From NCBI GenBank assembly GCA_031255815.1, contig JAIRRU010000121.1, forward strand, positions 1 through 5,705: DNA of 5,705 nucleotides, written 5' to 3'. The stretch's first letter is position 1; every line of letters starts with the position of its first letter. The notes under the pieces are model-generated. The model did not search any database, was not told the origin of the DNA, and worked only from the letters and a program-made list of their open reading frames with translations. Made by a program: the position numbers and the translations under genes. Source of the stretch: Treponema sp. GTDB lineage: Bacteria > Spirochaetota > Spirochaetia > Treponematales > Breznakiellaceae. This document shows, in pieces, positions 1-5,705 of this stretch.

Positions 1-979
1 AGAAAACGTAAGCCGGTTTGTATTCCGCTTTAATGAGCGCCAGATCCAGGGCCTTGTCCCAGCCTATCACCCGGGCGGGAATCCGGGCGCTGCTTGAGTC
101 CCCCAGGCGGATGTACATGCGGGAGTAGCCTTCGTAGGAGGGATCCACCTCACTGGAGATAACGTGGTAATTGGTGATGAGGAAGCCGGCGGCATCCACA
201 AAATAGGCGGAGCCAAGCACCCTGTCGGGAAAGCTTCTGCCCTTTTCAACCCGCAGCCCCCGGTCTACCAGGACGGTGGCCACCCCTTTGATCATGTCCT
301 GGGGGGTATCCTGCCCCTGGGCGTATTCAAGCAGTCCGCCCGGTATCCGCCGGGCGTCACCGGAGGGGGCCTCTTGCGCGGGGCCTTCGGACTCAAGGGC
401 CTGCAGGGCCGCGGCAAGGAAAAAAGCCGCCGTCCGGCGCTGTTTTACCAGGACGGCCCGTTCCAGGAAAAGCAGGGCGTCCTCAAAAGAGAGGGGCTGT
501 ATGTTATGGGCCTGCACCGCCTCGAGGAAGGCTGCCAGATCGTTAAAGGTCAAAAGTTTCTTCGCGTTGGCCAGGAGAAAATCCGGCTCCCTGCCGGTGT
601 TTTCCACCGTCAGGCCCAGGGCGGCAAGGGAACGGGCAAGGGAAGCCGCGTCATCCCAGCGGTCTTCAGCGATCGCCTTGGCCTGCTCCTCTTTCAGATT
701 CTCCAGCGCTTCGGCCTCAAGGGCGGCCAGGTCGCCGGCATCGGCGGAAGACTCAGGGTTTCCCGGGCTGTCAAGCCCGTAGGCCAGGCGGTACATGCCG
801 ATAAGGTGGATCGCCCGGGCCGGATCTTCCCCCAGGTAGCGGCGGATATCGCTTAAACGCAGTTCTTCGGCGGAACGGTAAACCGCAAGCCGCTTTTCCT
901 GGGTTTCGATTGAAAGGCAGGAAGAACCTAAAAACCCGGCCAGCATAAACGGGAAGAAGAGTCCGAACAGCCTTTTCAT
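1..979 (-). CDS. Putative lipoprotein with N-terminal helical region and HtrA/trypsin-like (S1C) serine protease domain, 3' end off window
   Basis: The visible 326 codons are open to the left edge. Residues 1-20 form a signal sequence (MKRLF, then a hydrophobic run) ending in LGSSC, a relaxed lipobox with Cys21 as the likely lipidated residue. Residues 25-220 are Ala/Leu/Glu-rich and look all-helical, perhaps degenerate TPR-like. From about residue 228 a chymotrypsin-fold protease domain begins: GSAYFVDAGGFLITNYHVI (256-274) is the HtrA-type segment with catalytic His272, and DKALDLALIK (308-317) carries the catalytic Asp312. The catalytic Ser and any PDZ domain would lie beyond the edge, so activity cannot be judged. 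The His-Asp spacing of 40 is somewhat longer than the roughly 30 of DegP. I chose the second of two adjacent ATGs (979 rather than 982) because it sits 6 bases from the AAGGA Shine-Dalgarno. It is the last visible gene of the cluster. The inferred role is an envelope-anchored protease or chaperone; an inactive homologue is possible. Confidence 0.85.
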   Translation of the reverse strand, partial: MKRLFGLFFPFMLAGFLGSSCLSIETQEKRLAVYRSAEELRLSDIRRYLGEDPARAIHLIGMYRLAYGLDSPGNPESSADAGDLAALEAEALENLKEEQAKAIAEDRWDDAASLARSLAALGLTVENTGREPDFLLANAKKLLTFNDLAAFLEAVQAHNIQPLSFEDALLFLERAVLVKQRRTAAFFLAAALQALESEGPAQEAPSGDARRIPGGLLEYAQGQDTPQDMIKGVATVLVDRGLRVEKGRSFPDRVLGSAYFVDAAGFLITNYHVISSEVDPSYEGYSRMYIRLGDSSSARIPARVIGWDKALDLALIKAEYKPAYVF

Positions 980-981
980 CA

Positions 982-2679
982 TTATTCCTTTCTCTCTCTC
1001 GTTTCGGAATAATCCCGAATCCCGTCCCCGTCGATATCCCAGGAATAAATTATCCTGCCGTCGGGGAAGTATTGCTCCGCGGTTTCAAAGATCCCGTCCC
1101 CGTTCCAGTCGCTTTCGCTCAGTTCAATTACCCGCTCATAGGCCAGGGGGTTTTCCGGGTCTCCGGCGTTTCCATCCCGAAAATGACGCAGGGTTTCCAT
1201 CCGGGAATCCAGATCCAGATCCAGGCGCTGAAACCGGGGCCTTCCCCCTTCGAATTCGGTGAGCGCCACCGGCCTTCCGCCGAGCAGTTCCGTGGCCCGC
1301 CAGGGGATGCCGCGATCCAGATCGATGATCTCCAAAGCGCCTTCGAATTCCGTACTGGGCCGCTCTATCCGCAGCGCGTAAGAAACCAGACTGCGCCGGG
1401 TAAGCCGGATCGGAGGCATCTCCGCCTCCGGGTACAGAAGCCCCGGCTCCCCGCCGCCCCCGCTCAATTCGGAAAAACGGATCGGGGTGTAGAGGAATTC
1501 CTGGGGGCGGGGGATATAGCTCAGCCCCTCAAACTCTACCCGCAGAACCCCGGGATAGCGCTCCCAAAGGATATAAGCTCCGGCCTCTTCCCCGGCCAAC
1601 GCCTGTTCCGCCCAGGCAGGGCTTCCGCCGGAGCTAAAGGCAACGGTGAACTCGTAACGGCCGTCCTGATCCGCGTCCCGGGAATATTCCAGAATAAGCC
1701 CCTCCCGGTAACGGGTTCGGGCCTCGGGAAAACCGTCCCCGTCGGCATCCTCCGTAATAACACCGGAAAAAGCCAAAAGGTTTCGTTTAAAAAGATCCCG
1801 GCCTTCCCGGTTACGGAGCAGCGCCCATACGGAGAGGATCAGCTCTTTGCCGATAGCCCGTTCCCCGGCGGAACCGGGGGAAGGGCCGAAGAGTTCCTCC
1901 GCCGCCAGGGTTTCGTCGATAATCCCCAGGTTAAGGCTTACCGGAATAGAAGCCGCTTCCGGCTTTCCCCCGGCGCGGTAGGCCTCCACCAGGCGCCGGG
2001 CCTCGGCGGTATCCCCCACAAAGGGAGCGGCCAGATACCCGAGCCGGGGCTCCTCCTCCAGGAGGTAGGGAAGCCGCCGCAGGGCAAGGGCGATAAGTTC
2101 CGGTTCATTTTCCCGGGGGAAGCGGTCGCGGGCATAGGAAAACAGTATCTCTACCGGCCGGGGATCCCGGGGGTAACGGTTAATGGTTTCGGCCATAATC
2201 CGGCGGAATTCGGGAAGATCCGGCAGGCCCAGAAGGGCCAGGAGCCGGAGCCTTGCCTCCTCGGCGCCGGGCGGGGCCAGGGAGAGGGAACGCAGGGCCT
2301 CGGAAAAACTCCGCAGCCCGATAAGCATCTCGGCCTCAAGGAGGCGCGCCGCGGCAGGGGAATACTTTGCCCAGCGGCCTGCCGCAAAAGCCCGCCTCAG
2401 GGCCTCCAGCACGGCAGAGCGGGGCAAATTTTCATGATACCGCGCCCTAGCAAGGAGGTAAGAGATGTCCGAAGATACATCGGAAAACTCCCCGCCCCGT
2501 TCCAGAACGGCAAGGGCCTCGCTCCAGCGGCCCTCGTTTATCAGATCCTCCGCCAGGGCCAGGTAAGCTTCCCCGGCGGCGGCGGAAACGCCCGTTCCCG
2601 CGGGGGGAAAGGGCTGGGCGCTGAGGCACAGAGGGGGGAGCAGTATCAGGGCTAAAAGCAGGGGCAGTCCGCGGAGCAT
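982..2679 (-). CDS. Exported helical-repeat (TPR-like) protein with C-terminal DxDxDG repeat units, function unknown
   Basis: The product is 565 residues and I do not recognise it as a named family. Residues 1-21 are a Sec signal peptide (MLRG, Leu-rich core, then CLSA before Gln22); the Cys18 context PPLC is a poor lipobox, so cleavage by signal peptidase I is more likely. Residues 33-235 are helical pairs resembling TPR or Sel1-like solenoids (AYLALAEDLINEGRWSEALA at 38-57, later LRSFSEALRSL). The C-terminal half is predicted beta-rich with five acidic motifs: DADGDG (311), DADQDG (335), DLDLDS (487), DWNGDG (524) and DIDGDG (548), each with an acidic residue at position 9. These resemble calcium sites of FG-GAP/thrombospondin type 3 kind. 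The start is set by the signal peptide and by an AGGGG ribosome site 6 bases upstream. It lies 9 bases after ftsH and abuts the lipoprotein gene, so it is probably cotranscribed. I infer a periplasmic or surface protein, perhaps a binding or scaffold partner in envelope maintenance. Confidence 0.85.
   Translation of the reverse strand: MLRGLPLLLALILLPPLCLSAQPFPPAGTGVSAAAGEAYLALAEDLINEGRWSEALAVLERGGEFSDVSSDISYLLARARYHENLPRSAVLEALRRAFAAGRWAKYSPAAARLLEAEMLIGLRSFSEALRSLSLAPPGAEEARLRLLALLGLPDLPEFRRIMAETINRYPRDPRPVEILFSYARDRFPRENEPELIALALRRLPYLLEEEPRLGYLAAPFVGDTAEARRLVEAYRAGGKPEAASIPVSLNLGIIDETLAAEELFGPSPGSAGERAIGKELILSVWALLRNREGRDLFKRNLLAFSGVITEDADGDGFPEARTRYREGLILEYSRDADQDGRYEFTVAFSSGGSPAWAEQALAGEEAGAYILWERYPGVLRVEFEGLSYIPRPQEFLYTPIRFSELSGGGGEPGLLYPEAEMPPIRLTRRSLVSYALRIERPSTEFEGALEIIDLDRGIPWRATELLGGRPVALTEFEGGRPRFQRLDLDLDSRMETLRHFRDGNAGDPENPLAYERVIELSESDWNGDGIFETAEQYFPDGRIIYSWDIDGDGIRDYSETRERKE
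985..990 (-). promoter_or_regulatory. Ribosome binding site of the protease-like lipoprotein gene
   Basis: On the coding strand AAGGAA lies within the last two codons of the preceding gene, followed by TAATGATG. The core AAGGA is 4 bases from the first ATG (982) and 7 from the A of the second (979), favouring the second. The upstream stop TAA shares its last base with the first ATG, so translational coupling or reinitiation is likely. Confidence 0.6.
985..1221 (-). repeat. C-terminal group of DxDxDGxxE protein-repeat units (residues 487-565)
   Basis: This stretch encodes three units beginning at residues 487, 524 and 548 of the exported helical-repeat protein. Units starting at 524 and 548 are exactly 24 residues apart. 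The first unit is 37 residues, explained by a 13-residue insertion after its FRDG. Shared positions are Asp1, Asp/Asn3, Asp5, usually Gly6, Glu/Asp9 and, in the full units, an aromatic at 14 and Gly at 17 or 18. The last unit is cut short by the C terminus. The repeat is visible in the protein; DNA identity is low, so it is an old duplication. Confidence 0.6.
1606..1749 (-). repeat. First pair of 24-residue DxDxDGxxE units (residues 311-358)
   Basis: Two adjacent units start at residues 311 (DADGDGFPE) and 335 (DADQDGRYE), exactly 24 residues apart, the same period as the C-terminal pair. Both have an aromatic at unit position 14 and Gly at 17. A unit of this kind would suit a beta hairpin with a metal-binding turn. 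Calcium binding is inferred from the motif only. Confidence 0.6.
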
Positions 2680-2685
2680 GCTGAG

Positions 2686-2690
2686 CCCCT
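2686..2690 (-). promoter_or_regulatory. Ribosome binding site of the exported helical-repeat protein gene, overlapping the ftsH stop
   Basis: On the coding strand AGGGG overlaps the TAG stop codon of ftsH (2689-2691) and lies 6 bases from the ATG at 2679. It supports that start, and the overlap suggests that ribosomes finishing ftsH can feed into the next gene. Confidence 0.6.
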
Positions 2691-4611
2691 AAGCCGGCGA
2701 AACAAGAGGGCCCTTCGCCTGATCCGGGGAATTCCCCGCAAGGGAAAGGCTCGTTTCCCGGGGGGCCAATCCCAGGATGGCCCGAACCTCGTCATCCACC
2801 AGGGTTTCCCTGGCAAGAAGCGCTTCGGCAAGTTTTTCCAGCTCCGCCCGGTGGGTTTCCAGGATTTTCCCGGCCTGATCCCGGGCCTTGTCGAGGATCC
2901 CGCCCACCGCCCGGTCTATCCGCCGGGCAGTTTCCTCACTGTAGTCTTTGTGGCGGGCAATTTCTTTTCCCAGGAAGATAGGCTCTTCCTCCTGGCCGTA
3001 GGCCACCGGGCCCAGCTCCTCCGCCATACCCCATTCGCAGACCATGTGCCGGGCCATTTCGGTAGCCTGTTGGATATCCTGTTTGGTACCCGTAGTGGTT
3101 TCGCCGTAGAACATCTTTTCCCCCAGCCAGCCGCCGTAGCAGATCACGATCCGGTCTTCTATCCAGCCCTTGGTCCGGCTGTAGCTGTCCTCCTCCGGCA
3201 GGGACATGGCCATGCCCAAAGCCCGGCCGTGGGGCACCACGGTGACCTTGTGGAGGGGATCGGCGTTTTTGAGGAAGTAATGCAAGAGGGCGTGGCCCGC
3301 CTCGTGGATGGCGGTCATCCGCCGCTCCTTTTCGGAAACTACCAGGGTCTTCCGGGCGACCCCCATAAGGATCTTGTCCCGGGCCTCCTCGAAGTCGGGC
3401 ATCACCACCTCCGCCTTGTCCCTGCGGGCGGCGAAAAGGGCCGCCTCGTTCACCAGGTTGGCGATATCCGCGCCGCTCATCCCCGGCGTGGCCCGGGCGA
3501 TGCGGGAAAGGTCGATGTCCTTGGCCAGGGGGATCTTTGCCGCGTGGATCTGGAGAATGGCCTCCCGCTCCTTGATGTCCGGCATGGCCACCACTACCTG
3601 CCGATCAAAGCGCCCGGGCCGCAGCAGGGCCGGATCCAGCACGTCGGGGCGGTTGGTAGCCGCCAGTATTATCACGCCGTCCTTTGAATCGAAGCCGTCC
3701 ATTTCAACCAGAAGCTGGTTCAGGGTCTGTTCCCGCTCGTCGTGGCCGCCGCCGTAACCGGCGCCCCGGGTACGGCCTACCGCGTCAAGCTCGTCGATAA
3801 AGATGATGCAGGGGGCGCTGCGCCTTCCCTGCTCAAAGAGATCCCGCACCCGGCTCGCGCCCACCCCGACAAACATCTCCACGAAATCGGAACCGGACAT
3901 GTGGAAGTAGGCCACCCCGGCCTCCCCGGCTACGGCCCGGGCCATCAGGGTCTTTCCCGTACCGGGCATGCCGACCAGCAGCACCCCTTTGGGGATCCGG
4001 GCGCCCATTTTGGTGAACTTCTGAGGGTTCTTGAGGAAGGAAACCACCTCTTCCAATTCGTATTTGGCGTCTTTCTGACCCGCCACATCGGTAAAGCTTA
4101 CCTTTTTCCCCTCGTCCTGGTAGCGTTTGGCCCGGCTTTTACCGAACTGGAAAGCCTTGTTCCCCGCGCCCTGCATATTGCGGAACATGAACCAGATAAA
4201 GGCAAAACCGATGATCCAGGGGAGAAATTCCAGAACGATGCGCCAGGGGCTGATCCTGGCCGCCGCCCCGGACACGTTAATGTTTTTCTCCCGCAGGGAC
4301 AAAAGCAGATTGGGATCCTGGTAAGGGATAAGGGTCTTCAGGGGAATCCCGCCTGAACCGGAATTCCCTTTAAGAAATATATCTACCGTGTTGTTCTCGT
4401 GGATGGTAACCGATTCCACCTGGTTCTGTTCCACGTAACGGATAAAGTCCGAATAGCGGATATCCCTGGCCGCTGCCGAGGACTCCCCCCGGAAAAAGTA
4501 AGCCGCGAAAAGACCAAGCATCAGCACAAAAAATACCAGGGCAAAACGGTTGGGCCGTCCCCCCTGCAGGGACGGGCGAGGCGGCGTCTTATCGTTTTGA
4601 TTATTAAACAT
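2689..4611 (-). CDS. ftsH: ATP-dependent zinc metalloprotease FtsH
   Basis: A complete 640-residue membrane AAA+ protease that extracts and degrades membrane and some soluble proteins from the cytoplasmic side, working as a hexamer. Seen in order: a cytoplasmic N terminus; membrane segment 1 (about 23-40); a short periplasmic FtsH_ext domain (41-122); membrane segment 2 (about 124-144); Walker A GMPGTGKT (214-221); pore motif FVG (247-249); Walker B IIFIDE (269-274); second region of homology with Asn320 and arginine fingers Arg331 and Arg334; zinc site HEAGH (436-440) with the third ligand Asp512 in [10 protein letters not shown]; then a coiled C-terminal helix region (about 560-605) and a non-conserved tail. 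All catalytic residues are present and the length is typical. The segment usually reading GGRAAEE is YGGWLGEK here (492-499). A TTG at 4614 directly precedes the ATG; I chose the ATG because the weak GGGGG ribosome site is only 2 bases from TTG but 5 from ATG. It overlaps tilS by 8 bases, so coupled translation is likely. Confidence 0.98.
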   Translation of the reverse strand: MFNNQNDKTPPRPSLQGGRPNRFALVFFVLMLGLFAAYFFRGESSAAARDIRYSDFIRYVEQNQVESVTIHENNTVDIFLKGNSGSGGIPLKTLIPYQDPNLLLSLREKNINVSGAAARISPWRIVLEFLPWIIGFAFIWFMFRNMQGAGNKAFQFGKSRAKRYQDEGKKVSFTDVAGQKDAKYELEEVVSFLKNPQKFTKMGARIPKGVLLVGMPGTGKTLMARAVAGEAGVAYFHMSGSDFVEMFVGVGASRVRDLFEQGRRSAPCIIFIDELDAVGRTRGAGYGGGHDEREQTLNQLLVEMDGFDSKDGVIILAATNRPDVLDPALLRPGRFDRQVVVAMPDIKEREAILQIHAAKIPLAKDIDLSRIARATPGMSGADIANLVNEAALFAARRDKAEVVMPDFEEARDKILMGVARKTLVVSEKERRMTAIHEAGHALLHYFLKNADPLHKVTVVPHGRALGMAMSLPEEDSYSRTKGWIEDRIVICYGGWLGEKMFYGETTTGTKQDIQQATEMARHMVCEWGMAEELGPVAYGQEEEPIFLGKEIARHKDYSEETARRIDRAVGGILDKARDQAGKILETHRAELEKLAEALLARETLVDDEVRAILGLAPRETSLSLAGNSPDQAKGPLVSPA

Positions 4612-5705
4612 CAATACCCCCGATACTGAGAAAAAAATCCCCTCTGTTTGGGGCCGGTCCCGCCGGAGGGGAAGCCCGCCCGCCGCGGCCCGGAACAGCG
4701 CGGCGTTCCAGTATTACCCCTTCCCCGGAAAAGAAACCGATGAAAGCCGCGAGACCCCGGCGGTCAAGGGCGGCGGCAAGCGGCGCGGAGCGCCGGGGCC
4801 CGGGCAGCGCCTCCCGCGTGTCTTTTAAGGACAGCCGCCGGCCCTTTCCGTTGATAAGAGTGTCATCACGGCAGCCGGGCCGGAGCACCAGGGGCAGGGA
4901 GACGGCAAGACCGTCTCTCCCGGCCTCCTCCTGTCCGGGGGATAAGGGGGAAAGCGCCAGGCTGTACTCCCCTTCCCCGCGCCGCCGGCAAACATCCGGC
5001 AGGGAACACAAATTCAGCTTATATACTCCCGGCTCTTTGATCAACAGACAAAAACCAGCTTCTTCCGGCCTTTCCCTGCCCCGAAAGCCCGCCGAAACCC
5101 CGGTTATGACAAGGAAAGCGCCTTCCAAACGGAGGCGGCAAAAGCCCAGATCCAGATCCCGCGGATGCCGGGCTTCCGGAAGGCGGGCTTCCCGGCAAAA
5201 AAGACGGAGGCTCTGCCGCCGCGGCGCGCCTGACTCCGCGGGCCCTGAAAAAAATTCCTCCCGGAAGCGGTCTATCCCCTGAAACAGGGCTTCCTCCCGC
5301 AGGATCTGCGGCTGGGCGAAGAAAGCGTCCGCCCCGGTTCGAAGGCCCCTCCCCTCCCCGGCGGTTCCGGCGGGCAGAGGCTCCCAGAGCACCCGCCGCC
5401 GGGCTTCAGCGGCGATAAATCCGGCGGCCAGGGACTGGGTTTCCCCCAGGGCTTCCAGGGCCTTTCCCCAGCCGGGAAAATGTTCTTCCAGAAGGGGAAC
5501 AAGCTGATTGCGTATCCGGTTACGGAAATAGCGGTTATCCCGGTTACTGGCGTCGTTGCGCCAGGGTATAGCCCGGGCTTCCAGGTAGGAGAGCACATCG
5601 GCGCGGCTGAGGCCGAGAAGGGGGCGGCGGATTATGCCCCGCGCCGGGGGCATCAGGGCAAGCCCGGCGGGGCCGGAACCCCGGAGAACCCGCATCAGGG
5701 CCGTT
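4604..5705 (-). CDS. tilS: tRNA(Ile)-lysidine synthetase TilS, 5' end off window
   Basis: TilS joins lysine to the wobble cytidine of the tRNA-Ile CAU anticodon using ATP, switching its codon reading from AUG to AUA and its charging from Met to Ile. The last 366 codons are visible. The N-terminal SGGxDS ATP site lies outside the window. Visible residues 3-11 (LMRVLRGSG) and 26-65 (RRPLL, then SRADVLSYL, then W48, D51, S53, N54, D56, R61, N62, IR at 64-65) are the conserved end of the TilS catalytic domain. Residues about 80-260 are poorly conserved substrate-binding region. A C-terminal TilS_C-like domain follows at about 270-320 (PLVLRPGCRDDTLINGKGRR, then LSLKD). The final 25 residues are Pro/Gly/Arg-rich, not typical of the family, and encode a terminator-like hairpin. 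The stop codon lies inside ftsH, as in close tilS-ftsH pairs in other bacteria. Two T7 runs (coding strand, 5248-5254 and 4631-4637) stand out in this GC-rich gene. Confidence 0.92.
   Translation of the reverse strand, partial: TALMRVLRGSGPAGLALMPPARGIIRRPLLGLSRADVLSYLEARAIPWRNDASNRDNRYFRNRIRNQLVPLLEEHFPGWGKALEALGETQSLAAGFIAAEARRRVLWEPLPAGTAGEGRGLRTGADAFFAQPQILREEALFQGIDRFREEFFSGPAESGAPRRQSLRLFCREARLPEARHPRDLDLGFCRLRLEGAFLVITGVSAGFRGRERPEEAGFCLLIKEPGVYKLNLCSLPDVCRRRGEGEYSLALSPLSPGQEEAGRDGLAVSLPLVLRPGCRDDTLINGKGRRLSLKDTREALPGPRRSAPLAAALDRRGLAAFIGFFSGEGVILERRAVPGRGGRASPPAGPAPNRGDFFLSIGGIDV
4631..4672 (-). terminator. Terminator-like hairpin with U7 tail inside the 3' end of tilS (possible attenuator before ftsH)
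   Basis: On the coding strand TCCCCTC (4672-4666) pairs perfectly with GAGGGGA (4644-4638), a 7-bp stem with five G-C pairs. The 21-base loop can form a further short GC stem, for example GGG (4661-4659) with CCC (4653-4651). Seven T follow the stem at once (4637-4631). This is the classic layout of a Rho-independent terminator, 19 bases before the ftsH ATG and still inside the tilS reading frame. A ribosome completing tilS would cover the hairpin, so it may end only untranslated transcripts. Chance occurrence in GC-rich coding DNA cannot be excluded. Confidence 0.5.

Noticed and set aside
405..440. T6 run on the coding strand of the lipoprotein gene preceded by GC-rich sequence, a possible internal terminator.
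   Set aside because: The best stem upstream is only about 4 bp and does not abut the T run; it fits ordinary Ala-Ala-Phe-Phe coding.
164..856. Plus-strand open frame of 230 codons opposite the protease-like gene.
   Set aside because: It is codon-aligned antisense to the lipoprotein gene; its ATG is simply the complement of the catalytic His272 codon. No sensible protein features.
1410..1427. Inverted repeat GGAGGC / GCCTCC in the exported helical-repeat protein gene.
   Set aside because: A short 6-bp stem within GC-rich coding sequence, with no T tract or position that suggests a role.
1072..2655. Long plus-strand open frame (527 codons) opposite the exported helical-repeat protein gene.
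   Set aside because: It is a GC-driven antisense shadow. Its translation is Gly/Pro/Gln-rich with no domain pattern, while the minus-strand frame has a signal peptide, repeats and a ribosome site.
2671..2679. Possible lipoprotein reading of the exported helical-repeat protein through Cys18.
   Set aside because: The context PPLC has Leu at -1 and Pro at -2 and -3, which does not suit even relaxed lipoboxes; a CLSA cleavage site is more likely.
2851..3687. Plus-strand open frame of 278 codons opposite ftsH.
   Set aside because: It lies wholly over the conserved FtsH peptidase and AAA+ coding sequence and its translation has no recognisable motif.
5018..5051. AT-rich patch in tilS with TATATAAG on the minus strand, a possible -10 box for an internal ftsH promoter.
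   Set aside because: The candidate -35 elements (TTGATC, CTGTTG, TTGTCT) sit at spacings of 13, 16 and 20 and match poorly; the patch is explained by codons for Val-Tyr-Lys-Leu-Asn-Leu.

Overview
The window is a compact block of four genes, all read on the minus strand (right to left), with almost no intergenic sequence. In transcription order they are: the 3' part of tilS (tRNA-Ile lysidine synthetase, entering from the right edge), a complete ftsH (membrane AAA+ zinc protease), a complete exported helical-repeat protein with calcium-site-like Asp motifs that I cannot assign to a named family, and the 5' part of a putative lipoprotein with an HtrA/trypsin-like serine protease domain that runs off the left edge. 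Junctions are very tight: tilS and ftsH overlap by 8 bases, ftsH and the third gene are 9 bases apart, and the third and fourth genes are 2 bases apart (or overlap by one base if the first of two ATGs is used). This is the layout of one operon. No RNA genes, mobile elements, CRISPR arrays or non-coding stretches above 300 bases are visible.

The DNA is GC-rich and all four genes share the same style of codon use, so nothing suggests recent transfer. The organism is a bacterium. A spirochaete (Treponema/Spirochaeta-like) is my best guess, from the relaxed lipobox of the last gene, the character of the FtsH peptidase region and the pairing of tilS-ftsH with exported proteins; this is an inference and not proven. 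The tilS-ftsH neighbourhood itself is known from other bacteria such as Firmicutes.

Functionally the cluster joins tRNA maturation (TilS) with envelope quality control: FtsH degrades membrane proteins from the cytoplasmic face, and the two downstream products are predicted to be exported, one of them a likely protease. The most interesting non-coding signal is a textbook-looking intrinsic-terminator structure (GC stem followed by seven U) inside the last codons of tilS, ending 19 bases before the ftsH ATG. There it could act as a translation-sensitive attenuator between the two genes. The second most interesting is a set of 24-residue units carrying DxDxDGxxE motifs in the third gene's product.
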